In this document: piece by piece, positions 1 to 7,137 of the stretch
Layout of the letters: every line of letters begins with the position of its first letter
Numbering within the stretch: position 1 is the first letter of the stretch
Source: Thermoanaerobaculia bacterium
GTDB taxonomy: Bacteria > Acidobacteriota > Thermoanaerobaculia > UBA5066
Length of the DNA stretch: 10,318 bases
NCBI GenBank assembly: GCA_017999215.1
Contig: JAGOBQ010000106.1
Span: 1-10,318 of the forward strand
Direction of reading: 5' to 3'
Program-made: the position numbers and the translations under genes
Notes under the pieces: model-generated
The model's input: only the letters and a program-made list of their open reading frames with translations
Told to the model about the DNA's origin: nothing
The model's database searches: none

Positions 1-1
1 C

Positions 2-697
2 CAGTCGACGGAGCTCGCGCTCGAGACCGGCCTCGCGAAGGGGCAGATCGTCGTCTCCGGCAAGGCCTCCCGCCCGCCGGAGCTGATCTCGCTCTACCGC
101 GACCTCGCCGTGAGGACCGACCAGCCGCTCCACCTCGGCCTGACGGAGGCGGGGATGGGGACGAAGGGGCTCGTCTGGTCGTCGGCCGCGATGGGAGTCC
201 TCCTCGCCGAGGGGATCGGCGAGACGATCCGCGTCTCGCTCACGCCGCGCCCCGGGGGCGACCGGCGCGAGGAGGTCTACGCCGCCTGCGAGCTCCTCCA
301 GTCGCTCGGGCTGCGTTCCTTCGCCCCGAGCGTCACCGCCTGCCCCGGCTGCGGCCGGACGACCTCCACGACGTTCCAGGAGCTGGCCGAGCGGATCGAA
401 GGGTACGTGCGCGAGAAGATGCCGCTCTGGAAGGCCGAGAGGGAAGGGGTCGAGACGATGACGCTCGCCGTCATGGGGTGCATCGTGAACGGCCCCGGCG
501 AGTCGAAGGCGGCGAACATCGGGATCAGCCTTCCCGGGACCGGCGAGGCGCCGAGCTGCCCCGTCTACGTCGACGGCCAGAAGTTCGCGACGCTCAAGGG
601 GTCGTACGAGGAGCTCGCCGCCGCTTTCCAGGCGCTCGTCGACGACTACGTGGCGACGAAGTACCCCCTCCGCGCGGACGCCGCGCGCGGGGCCTGA
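2..697 (+). CDS. ispG: IspG (GcpE), 4-hydroxy-3-methylbut-2-enyl diphosphate synthase, C-terminal part (5' end outside window)
   Basis: This enzyme converts 2-C-methyl-D-erythritol 2,4-cyclodiphosphate to HMBPP, the penultimate step of the MEP isoprenoid pathway, using a [4Fe-4S] cluster in the cytosol. The frame is open from base 2, so the protein continues beyond the left edge and about 231 residues are visible. The segment around TDQPLHLGLTEAGMGTKG is the typical end of the TIM-barrel domain. The C-terminal cluster domain carries CPGCGRT, with cysteines at bases 341-343 and 350-352, and MGCIVNGPGES, with the third cysteine at 479-481 followed by the conserved Glu. The 43-residue step from the second to the third cysteine is longer than in E. 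coli and matches the Thermus-like form of the family. The GTG at 110 is internal, because conserved sequence continues upstream of it. Downstream spacing of 46 nt leaves co-transcription with the next gene possible. Confidence 0.95.
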   Translation, partial: QSTELALETGLAKGQIVVSGKASRPPELISLYRDLAVRTDQPLHLGLTEAGMGTKGLVWSSAAMGVLLAEGIGETIRVSLTPRPGGDRREEVYAACELLQSLGLRSFAPSVTACPGCGRTTSTTFQELAERIEGYVREKMPLWKAEREGVETMTLAVMGCIVNGPGESKAANIGISLPGTGEAPSCPVYVDGQKFATLKGSYEELAAAFQALVDDYVATKYPLRADAARGA

Positions 698-743
698 CGC
701 GGGCGGCCCCGGCCCGGCCCGATCGCGATAACCTTCACGCTCG

Positions 744-1328
744 ATGAAAGCCGACCCGTCCGACCGGATCGACCCTCGCGCCATGGTGAAGGGGACGATG
801 CTGAGAGCCCACCTGAGCTGGGCCACGAGCCGCTTCGGGGCGGGCTACGAACCCGTCCGGCAGCGCCTCTCCGAGCCGGTCCTCGCCCTCCTCTCGCGCC
901 CCGTCCTCCCGACCGACTGGATCCCGGTCTCGTCGCTCATCGAGCTCGACCGCGCGATCGCGGACGCCGCCGGAGAGGCCCCCGAGACGACATGGCTCGC
1001 CCTCGGAAGGCACTCGGCCGCGCTCAACCTGACGGGCGTCTACAAGAGCTTCATCAGCAGCGAGCCGCATCGCTTCTTCGAGCGGATGACGGTCCTGCAC
1101 CACCAGTTCCAGTCGTTCGGGAAGTCGGTCTACGAGAGGACCGGGGAGCGTTCGGGCCGGATCCGGATCGAGAGCCCCTCGACGTACTCGCGCGTCTACT
1201 GCGTCTCGGGGAAGGGCTACTACGAGGAGGCGCTCCGGCTCCTCCAGGCGCCCGGACCGATCGTCGTCCGCGAGACCGAGTGCGCCACGGCAGGCGCCGC
1301 CGCCTGCATCTTCGAGCTCGCCTGGTGA
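744..1328 (+). CDS. DUF2378/V4R-like small-molecule sensor protein
   Basis: A 194-residue soluble protein with no signal peptide or membrane segment. Its overall pattern is that of the DUF2378 (TIGR02265, Myxococcus-type) and V4R-like families: an N-terminal VKGTMLRAHLSW stretch, a central region with RFFERMTVLHHQFQSF, and a C-terminal half ending in ETECATAGAAACIFELAW. The terminal C180-x3-G184-x3-C188 pattern followed by a hydrophobic strand recalls V4R/heme-NO-binding-like domains, where the equivalent cysteines can contribute to ligand or metal binding. The biochemical function of this protein is unknown. The start ATG has no clear Shine-Dalgarno. A second ATG at 783 lies just before the conserved part and is an alternative start. 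Its stop overlaps the start of the hybrid kinase (GTGA), so the two are probably translationally coupled and I infer it acts as a sensory partner. Family assignment is by motif memory only. Confidence 0.72.
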   Translation: MKADPSDRIDPRAMVKGTMLRAHLSWATSRFGAGYEPVRQRLSEPVLALLSRPVLPTDWIPVSSLIELDRAIADAAGEAPETTWLALGRHSAALNLTGVYKSFISSEPHRFFERMTVLHHQFQSFGKSVYERTGERSGRIRIESPSTYSRVYCVSGKGYYEEALRLLQAPGPIVVRETECATAGAAACIFELAW

Positions 1329-3721
1329 GCCCGGCGGGCCGGGGAGAGGAGCCCCCCGGAGGCGACCTGACGCTCTTCGAGCAGGTCGCGCGAGCGATCG
1401 ACGACTACATCCTCGTCGTCGACCTCGAGGGGCGGCTGACGCACGTGAACGACGCGGCCGTCGAGCGCTCCGGCTGGACCCGGGAAGAGCTCCTCGGACG
1501 ACCGTGGACGGTTTTCCTCCCCTCCGCCGGCCGGGACGCGCTGACGGCCCGGATCGCAGAGGAGACGCGGGCGGGGGGCTTCCGGGGCGACGTCCGGAAC
1601 GTCACGAAGGCGGGCGAGGAGTTCTGGGTCGCGCTCCGGACCTCGGTCCTCCGCCACGACGGGCGGGCCGTCGGGTTCGTGTCCGTCTCCCGGGACATCG
1701 GGGAGCAGAAGCGCGTCGAGGCCGAGCTGACCGCCGCGCGCGACGCCGCCGAGACCGCGAGCCGCGCCAAGTCCGAGTTCCTCGCGAACATCAGCCACGA
1801 GATCCGGACGCCGATGAACGCCGTCATCGGAATGGCGACGCTCCTCCTCGACACGGCGCTGACGCCCGAGCAGCGCGACTACGTCGAGACGATCCGGACG
1901 AGCGGCGACACGCTCCTCGCCCTCCTGAACGACGTCCTCGACTTCTCCAAGATGGAGTCGGACCGCCTCGAGCTCGAGGCCCGGCCGTTCTCGTTCCGGG
2001 AGGCCGTGGAGGACTCCTTCGACCTCGTCGCCCCCTCCGCCGCGGCGAAGGGCCTCGACCTGGCCTACCGGGTCGACCCGTCCGTCCCGGCGAGCCTCCT
2101 CGGCGACGTGACGAGGGTCCGGCAGGTCCTCCTGAACCTTCTGTCGAACGCGGTGAAGTTCACCTCCTCGGGCGAGGTCCTGCTCCGCGCCTCGGCCCGG
2201 CCGGCGGCCGAGGGCTCCCACCGCGTGGAGATCGTCGTCCGCGACACGGGGATCGGGATCCCGAAGGAACGCCTCGACCGGCTCTTCCGGAGCTTCAGCC
2301 AGGTCGACCCCTCGACGACGCGGCAGTTCGGAGGGACGGGCCTCGGCCTCGCCATCTGCAAGCGGCTCGCCGAGAAGATGGGAGGGGGCATCGAGGCGGA
2401 GAGCTCCGGCCGGGGATCGACCTTCCGCGTCTCGCTCGTCGTCCCGGACGGCCCCCCCCTTCGCGAAGCGGCCGTCCCCGGGCTCGACCGGCTCGCGGGG
2501 CAGAAGGTCCTCGTCGTGGACGACGGTCCGGCCTCCCGCGACACGCTCTACGAGACGCTCGCGGGCTGGGGGATGCACCCCCGGGCCACCTCCTCGCCGC
2601 GCGAGGCGCTCGGGTGGGTCGGCTCCGGGGAGCCGTTCGACCTCGGTCTCATCGACGAGGAGATGGCCGAGGTGGACGGCAGGAGGTTCGCCGAGTCGCT
2701 CCGCCGGTTCCGGGACGCCGACGCCTTGCCCCTCGTCCTCGTCACCTCCCGCGGCCGGCGGGCCGGCGGGGCGCGCGCGCCGTTCTCGGCCGTCGTGGCC
2801 CGGCCCATTCGGCCCCGGGCTCTCGCGTCGGTCCTCGCGGGACTCCGCGACGACAGCGTCTCGCGGCGCCGCAGGCGCTCCTCGCCCGCCCTGCCGAAGG
2901 AGCTCGGAACGAGCCACCCGCTCCGCGTCCTCCTCGCCGAGGACAACGCCGTCAACCAGAAGGTGGCCCTCTCCTACCTCGCCCGGATGGGCTATCGCGC
3001 CGACGTCGCCCACACCGGCATCGAGGCCCTGGAAGCGGTCCGGAGGAACGTCTACGACGTCGTCCTCATGGACGTCCAGATGCCCGAGATGGACGGCCTC
3101 GAGGCCGCGCGCCGCATCCGAAGCTTCGCCCCCGCGGAAGACGGCCCCTGGATCATCGCCCTCACGGCGAGCGCGATGACGGGCGACGCGGAGCGCTGCC
3201 TGGCGGCCGGGATGAACGACTACCTCGCCAAGCCGGTCCGGGGCGAGGACCTCGCGGCGGCCCTCCGGCGCGCCCCCCGCTCCGTCTCGGCGACCGGGCC
3301 GGCCTCCGCGCTCACCGCCGGCCGCCCGGTCCTCCTTTCGGGCCCCCTCGCGAAGCTGCGGGAGCTGGAGCGGCCGGGAGAGACGGGCTTCCTCACCTCG
3401 CTTCTCGAGATCTTCCGCCGAGACACGCCGGTCCGGATCGAGGAGATGGAGAGAGGCGCCGCCGCGGCGGACGCGGAGGCCCTCCGCAGGGCGGCCCACA
3501 CGCTCAAGTCGAGCGCCGCGACGCTCGGGGGCGCCCGGGTCGAGGCGCTCGCGGCGCGGACGGAAGTGCTCGCGATGGCCCCGGCGACGCTCGCCGAGGC
3601 GGCGGCCCTCATCCCGTCGATCCGGAGCGAGTGTGCGGCGCTGCTGGCCGCCCTCGGCCTGGCCGAAGGCGAGGAGAACGCCCGGCTCTCCCTCGACCCG
3701 GGCGAGCTCGGGCGTTCCTGA
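1325..3721 (+). CDS. Soluble hybrid sensor histidine kinase, PAS-HisKA-HATPase-REC-REC-HPt
   Basis: A 798-residue multi-step phosphorelay kinase. A PAS domain spans about residues 15-128. HisKA has the motif ISHEIRTPMN with phospho-acceptor H158. The ATPase domain has the N-box NLLSNAVKF (about 271-279), the G1 box DTGIGI (307-312), the F-box FRSFSQVD and the G2 box GGTGLGL. The first receiver (about 393-507) has D399/D400 and phospho-site D444, but ARP (R493) replaces the usual KP lysine. The second receiver (about 532-648) is canonical, with E539/D540, D583 in LMDVQMPEMDG, T614 and K636. A C-terminal HPt domain carries H725 in AAHTLKSSAATLGG. No transmembrane segment is seen, so it should be cytosolic and sense an internal cue through PAS or its upstream partner. 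The frame stays open to 992, but GTG 1325 is chosen because conserved sequence starts after it and it overlaps the preceding stop. The layout resembles the BarA class without its membrane part. No response regulator lies in the window. Confidence 0.93.
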   Translation: MSPAGRGEEPPGGDLTLFEQVARAIDDYILVVDLEGRLTHVNDAAVERSGWTREELLGRPWTVFLPSAGRDALTARIAEETRAGGFRGDVRNVTKAGEEFWVALRTSVLRHDGRAVGFVSVSRDIGEQKRVEAELTAARDAAETASRAKSEFLANISHEIRTPMNAVIGMATLLLDTALTPEQRDYVETIRTSGDTLLALLNDVLDFSKMESDRLELEARPFSFREAVEDSFDLVAPSAAAKGLDLAYRVDPSVPASLLGDVTRVRQVLLNLLSNAVKFTSSGEVLLRASARPAAEGSHRVEIVVRDTGIGIPKERLDRLFRSFSQVDPSTTRQFGGTGLGLAICKRLAEKMGGGIEAESSGRGSTFRVSLVVPDGPPLREAAVPGLDRLAGQKVLVVDDGPASRDTLYETLAGWGMHPRATSSPREALGWVGSGEPFDLGLIDEEMAEVDGRRFAESLRRFRDADALPLVLVTSRGRRAGGARAPFSAVVARPIRPRALASVLAGLRDDSVSRRRRRSSPALPKELGTSHPLRVLLAEDNAVNQKVALSYLARMGYRADVAHTGIEALEAVRRNVYDVVLMDVQMPEMDGLEAARRIRSFAPAEDGPWIIALTASAMTGDAERCLAAGMNDYLAKPVRGEDLAAALRRAPRSVSATGPASALTAGRPVLLSGPLAKLRELERPGETGFLTSLLEIFRRDTPVRIEEMERGAAAADAEALRRAAHTLKSSAATLGGARVEALAARTEVLAMAPATLAEAAALIPSIRSECAALLAALGLAEGEENARLSLDPGELGRS

Positions 3722-3742
3722 GCCGGCCTCGGCGGGCCCGGA

Positions 3743-3760
3743 AGCGCCTTCCGCGGCGCT
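3743..3760 (+). terminator. Weak hairpin after the hybrid kinase gene
   Basis: AGCGCC (3743-3748) and GGCGCT (3755-3760) form a 6-bp stem with a 6-nt loop, 21 nt after the kinase stop and 56 nt before the next start. A competing GGAAG/CTTCC pairing overlaps it. No T-run follows, so intrinsic termination is doubtful. It may only mark the boundary between the signalling pair and the metabolic cluster. Confidence 0.25.
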
Positions 3761-3816
3761 AGACTCTTCGCTGCGCGAGCACCCCTTCGAGGGCGCGCGC
3801 GCGGGAGCGTAATCCG

Positions 3817-4935
3817 ATGAGCGCGTACAAGATCGCATGGCTGCCCGGCGACGGTGTCGGCAACGAGGTCATGGAGGCCGCCCGCATCACCCTCGACGCC
3901 CTGAAGCTGGACGCCGCCTATACGCACGGCGACATCGGCTGGGAGTTCTGGCGAACGGAGGGAGAGTCGTTCCCGCAGCGGACGATCGACCTCCTCGCCG
4001 CTTCCGACGCGGCGATGTTCGGGGCCATCACGAGCAAGCCGGTGAAGGCCGCCGAGCAGGAGCTCGTCCCGGAGCTTCAGGGGAAGGGGCTCACGTACCG
4101 CTCGCCGATCGTCCGGATGCGGCAGCTGTTCGACCTCTACGTCTGCCTCCGTCCCTGCAAGGCCTACCCGGGCAACCCGCTCAACTTCAAGGACGCGATC
4201 GACCTGACGATCTTCCGCGAGAACACGGAGGACCTCTACGCCGGCGTCGAGTTCTCGCCGGTGCCGGACGCCCTCTCGACGACGCTCGAGTCGCTCAGCA
4301 AGCCGTTCGCCCACTTCGCCGACCTGCCGGGGGACCAGTACGCGGTCTCGTGCAAGGTGAACACGCGAAAGGGCTCGGAGCGGATCGTCCGGGCCGCGTT
4401 CGAGTACGCGCGGAAGTTCGGGCGCAAGAAGGTCACGATCGTCCACAAGGCGAACGTCGTCCGCGCCACCGACGGCCTCTTCCTCGAGGAGGCGAAGAAG
4501 GTCGCCGCCGAGTTCCCCGAGATCGCGGTCGACGACGCGAACATCGACGCCATCTGCATGTGGCTCCTGAAGAACCCGATGAGCTACGACGTCCTCGTCG
4601 CCCCGAACCTCTACGGCGACATCATCTCGGACCTCGCGGCCCAGATGGTCGGCGGCCTCGGCTTCGGCTGCTCGGGAAACATCGGGAAGAAGCTCGCCGT
4701 CTTCGAGCCGAGCCACGGCTCCGCGCCGAAGTACGCGGGAATGAACAAGGTCAACCCGATCGCGACGATCCTCGCCGCCAAGATGATGCTCGACTTCCTC
4801 GGCGAGACCGAGAAGGGGGCGAGGCTCGAGGCGGCCGTCGCGAAGGTCATCGCGGACGGCAAGGTGCGCACGTACGACATGGGCGGCTCGGCGACGACGC
4901 TCGAGATGGGCGAGGCGGTCGCCCGGGCGCTCTGA
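3817..4935 (+). CDS. Isocitrate/isopropylmalate dehydrogenase family protein (beta-decarboxylating), substrate uncertain
   Basis: A 372-residue member of the family that oxidises (2R,3S)-type 2-hydroxy-3-carboxy acids with NAD(P)+ and Mg2+/Mn2+ and releases CO2. The N-terminal WLPGDGVGNEVMEAA is the usual nucleotide-domain start. Substrate and metal residues visible are R95/S96 and R102 in the phosphate-loop region, LRP (111-113), RENTEDLYAG (134-143), catalytic K211 in HKANVVRATDG, and D244, D268 and D272 around NLYGDIISDLAAQ. HGSAPKYAG (300-308) with KVNP has the Lys-Tyr pair associated with NADP+ use in E. coli Icd, but the later Icd Arg determinant is replaced by Gly. The loop YRSPIVRMRQ keeps the Icd serine but not the following Asn that contacts isocitrate. 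The isocitrate, isopropylmalate, homoisocitrate or methylmalate specificity is therefore open. GGGAG at 3803-3807 is a reasonable ribosome site. It leads the lyase/CoA-transferase/dehydratase cluster and is probably co-expressed with it. Confidence 0.9.
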   Translation: MSAYKIAWLPGDGVGNEVMEAARITLDALKLDAAYTHGDIGWEFWRTEGESFPQRTIDLLAASDAAMFGAITSKPVKAAEQELVPELQGKGLTYRSPIVRMRQLFDLYVCLRPCKAYPGNPLNFKDAIDLTIFRENTEDLYAGVEFSPVPDALSTTLESLSKPFAHFADLPGDQYAVSCKVNTRKGSERIVRAAFEYARKFGRKKVTIVHKANVVRATDGLFLEEAKKVAAEFPEIAVDDANIDAICMWLLKNPMSYDVLVAPNLYGDIISDLAAQMVGGLGFGCSGNIGKKLAVFEPSHGSAPKYAGMNKVNPIATILAAKMMLDFLGETEKGARLEAAVAKVIADGKVRTYDMGGSATTLEMGEAVARAL

Positions 4936-4953
4936 CGTGACCGAGGATCTTCA

Positions 4954-4978
4954 CGCGCGCGGCGCGGCGCCGCGCGCG
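4954..4978 (+). promoter_or_regulatory. Strong GC hairpin in the spacer before the lyase gene
   Basis: An 11-bp all-GC stem (4954-4964 paired with 4968-4978) with a 3-nt loop fills most of the 57-nt gap between the dehydrogenase and lyase genes. It has no following T-run and ends 14 nt before the GTG start. It could stabilise processed mRNA, lower expression of the downstream genes, or attenuate transcription. Its role is inferred only from position and stability. Confidence 0.5.
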
Positions 4979-4992
4979 CCGGGGGCGCTCCG

Positions 4993-5931
4993 GTGAGCGC
5001 TCGTCGCGTCGTCCTCCACGAAGTGGGGCCCCGCGACGGCCTCCAGGTCGAGAAGGTCGTCGTCCCGACGGAGACGAAGCTCCGCTGGATCGCCGCGCTC
5101 TGCGAGGCGGGCCTCGACGTCGTCCAGGTCGGCTCGTTCGTCCACCCGGAGAAGGTCCCGCAGATGGCCGACACCGACGCCCTCTTCCGGACGCTCACCG
5201 CGCCGGGGGCGGAGCGGAAGGGGCACGCCGTCTACTCGGGCCTCGTCCTGAACGAGAAGGGGCTCGACCGGGCGCTCGCCTGCGGAGTCGAGATGGTCTG
5301 CCTCGGCGTCTCGGCGTCCGAGACCCACAGCCGGAAGAACACCGGCATGGGGACGGCCGAGGCGACGGAGCGGATCGTCGCGACCGCGAAGAGGGCCGTC
5401 GAGGCGGGCCGCAAGGTGCAGGTCTCCGTCCAGTCGGCGTTCGGCTGTGGCTTCGAGGGGCACGTGCCCAAGAGCCGGGTGATCGACATCGCCCGCGCCT
5501 ACGTCGACGCCGGCCTCCTGACGATCGCCCTCGCCGACACGGCCGGGCACGCCTACCCCGAGCAGGTCGAGCGCCTCTACGGCAAGCTCCTCGCGCTCCA
5601 CCCGGGAATCGAGGCGGCCTGCCACCTCCACGACACCTACGGCGCCGGCATGGCGAACGTCTACGCCGCGCTCCGGGCCGGCGCCGTCTCGCTCGAGTCC
5701 TCCTTCGCGGGCCTCGGCGGCTGCCCCTTCACGAAGGTCGCCGCCGGGAACGTCGCGACGGAGGACCTCGTCCACACCCTCCAGCGCGACGGGAAGCGGA
5801 CCGACGTCGACCTCGCCGGCCTCATCGCCGTCGCGAACGACGTCGAGTCGTTCTTCGGCCGCGAGATGCCCGGCCGCGTCCACCGGACCGGGCCGGCACC
5901 CCAGCTGAAGAAGCAGGAGGCCCCGGCATGA
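4993..5931 (+). CDS. HMG-CoA lyase family protein (DRE-TIM metallolyase), possibly citramalyl-CoA-type lyase
   Basis: A 312-residue TIM-barrel lyase of the hydroxymethylglutaryl-CoA lyase family. These enzymes split a 3-hydroxy-3-methylglutaryl-CoA-like ester to acetyl-CoA plus a keto acid with a divalent metal. Visible are EVGPRDGLQ with R14/D15, SFVHPEKVPQM (48-58), the metal histidines in HLHD (H211, H213), and the signature SFAGLGGCPF with active-site C244 and N253 in AAGNVATEDLV. By comparison with human HMG-CoA lyase as I remember it, the position of Glu72 is Gln45 here, and the segment QSAFGCGFEG (147-156) differs from the usual ALGCPYEG-type sequence. A related family member is proposed as D-citramalyl-CoA lyase in Chloroflexus, next to a CoA-transferase, and the neighbouring family III CoA-transferase here fits that reading. 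The GTG start directly precedes the conserved barrel strand. The stop overlaps the next gene by 4 nt (ATGA). Confidence 0.88.
   Translation: MSARRVVLHEVGPRDGLQVEKVVVPTETKLRWIAALCEAGLDVVQVGSFVHPEKVPQMADTDALFRTLTAPGAERKGHAVYSGLVLNEKGLDRALACGVEMVCLGVSASETHSRKNTGMGTAEATERIVATAKRAVEAGRKVQVSVQSAFGCGFEGHVPKSRVIDIARAYVDAGLLTIALADTAGHAYPEQVERLYGKLLALHPGIEAACHLHDTYGAGMANVYAALRAGAVSLESSFAGLGGCPFTKVAAGNVATEDLVHTLQRDGKRTDVDLAGLIAVANDVESFFGREMPGRVHRTGPAPQLKKQEAPA
5915..5920 (+). promoter_or_regulatory. Ribosome binding site of the CoA-transferase gene
   Basis: AGGAGG lies inside the end of the lyase gene, 7 nt before the ATG at 5928. It is a perfect Shine-Dalgarno and fixes that start within the ATGA overlap. 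Confidence 0.8.
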
Positions 5932-7127
5932 CGAAGAAGGCCCTCGAGGGCGTCGTCGTCCTCGACCTGACGAACGTCCTCTCCGGCCCGTTCGCGACGC
6001 TCCACCTCGCCCTTCTCGGCGCCGAGGTGATCAAGGTCGAGAACCCGACCGACGGCGACCTCGCCCGCAAGCTCGGCAACGTCCCGAAGCTCAACAAGGA
6101 GCTGATGGGGACGAGCTTCCTCGCGCAGAACGCGAACAAGAAGTCGCTCACGCTGAACCTGAAGAAGCCCGAGGCGAAGGAGATCTTCAAGCGCCTCGCC
6201 GCGAAGGCAGACGTCGTCGTCGAGAACTTCCGGCCCGGCGTCATGAAGCGGCTCGGCGTCGGCTGGGAGACGCTCCGCGAGATCAACCCGCGCCTCGTCT
6301 ACTGCGCGATCTCCGGCTTCGGCCAGGACGGCCCCGACGCCGACAAGCCCGCCTACGACCAGATCATCCAGGGGCTCTCGGGCGAGATGGACGTCAACGG
6401 CGACGAACGGCTCCACCCGCTCCGGGCCGGCTTCCCCGTCTGCGACACGGTGGGCGGGATGAACGCCGCCTTCGCGATCCTCGCCGCGCTCTACCACCGC
6501 GAGCGGACGGGCGAGGGGCAGGCGATCGACGTCGCGCTCCTCGACTCGATCATGCCGCTCATGGGGTGGGTCGCCGCGAACCTCCTCATCGGCGGCCAGC
6601 CGCCCGTCGCGATCGGGAACGACAACTTCACGGCTGCCCCTTCGGGCATGTTCCGGACGAAGGACGGGTTCATCAACATCGCCGCGAACAAGCAGGAGCA
6701 GTGGGAGTCGGTCTGCGACGTCCTCGGCGTCCCGGAGCTGAAGGCCGACCCGAGGTTCCAGGAGCGCGACACGCGGAAGAAGAACCGCCACGCGCTGACG
6801 CCGCTCCTCGAGGCGAAGCTCGCCGAGCGCCCCACGTCCGAGTGGGTCGACCTCCTGAACGCGAAGGACGTGCCGTCCGGCGACATCCTGACGCTCGAGG
6901 CGGCGCTGAAGCAGCCGCAGGTCGTCCACCGCAAGACCCTGGAGAACGTCGAGACGCCGGGCGTCGGGACCCTCCCCCTCTTCAACCTGACCGCCAAGCT
7001 CGAAAAGACCCCCGGGGTGATCGACGCCCCGCCCCCGCGCCTCGGCGCGCACACCGCAGAGATCCTCGGCCGGATCGGCTACGCGACGGACGACGTCGCG
7101 CACCTGAAGTCCGAGGGCGTCGTCTAA
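5928..7127 (+). CDS. Family III CoA-transferase (CaiB/BaiF type)
   Basis: A 399-residue CoA-transferase of the CaiB/BaiF family, the usual full length. Such enzymes move CoA from a donor such as succinyl-CoA or acetyl-CoA onto a carboxylic acid through an aspartyl-CoA intermediate. The sequence shows the N-terminal GVVVLDLTNVLSGPFAT, GAEVIKVENP (31-40), VVENFRPGVMKRLG (97-110), and the catalytic aspartate D144 in KPAYDQIIQGLSG. Family members in similar settings activate citramalate, itaconate or oxalate. Family membership is secure but the acceptor acid cannot be read from sequence. It overlaps the lyase gene by 4 nt and is followed 10 nt later by the dehydratase large subunit, so the CoA ester it makes is very likely the substrate of the adjacent lyase. 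Confidence 0.93.
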   Translation: MTKKALEGVVVLDLTNVLSGPFATLHLALLGAEVIKVENPTDGDLARKLGNVPKLNKELMGTSFLAQNANKKSLTLNLKKPEAKEIFKRLAAKADVVVENFRPGVMKRLGVGWETLREINPRLVYCAISGFGQDGPDADKPAYDQIIQGLSGEMDVNGDERLHPLRAGFPVCDTVGGMNAAFAILAALYHRERTGEGQAIDVALLDSIMPLMGWVAANLLIGGQPPVAIGNDNFTAAPSGMFRTKDGFINIAANKQEQWESVCDVLGVPELKADPRFQERDTRKKNRHALTPLLEAKLAERPTSEWVDLLNAKDVPSGDILTLEAALKQPQVVHRKTLENVETPGVGTLPLFNLTAKLEKTPGVIDAPPPRLGAHTAEILGRIGYATDDVAHLKSEGVV

Positions 7128-7131
7128 GGAG
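7126..7131 (+). promoter_or_regulatory. Ribosome binding site of the dehydratase large-subunit gene
   Basis: AAGGAG overlaps the TAA stop of the CoA-transferase gene and lies 6 nt before the ATG at 7138. It supports that start and tight coupling. Confidence 0.75.
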
Positions 7132-7137
7132 AAGCCC

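Noticed and set aside
992..1324. Upstream extension of the hybrid kinase reading frame to an ATG at 992
   Set aside because: This part overlaps the V4R/DUF2378-like gene in another frame and reads as arginine/proline-rich shadow sequence. Kinase homology begins just after GTG 1325.
1504..3762. Long second + strand open frame inside the kinase gene
   Set aside because: Proline/arginine-rich frame-shifted shadow. The overlapping frame has complete HisKA, ATPase, REC and HPt motifs.
3760..3765. TAGACT as a possible -10 promoter element before the dehydrogenase gene
   Set aside because: Only 4 of 6 bases match TATAAT, and no -35-like hexamer lies about 17 nt upstream.
1220..3838. Very long - strand open frame opposite the kinase gene
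   Set aside because: Arginine, glycine and aspartate-rich with no family motif. It is the expected antisense shadow of a GC-rich gene with clear domains.
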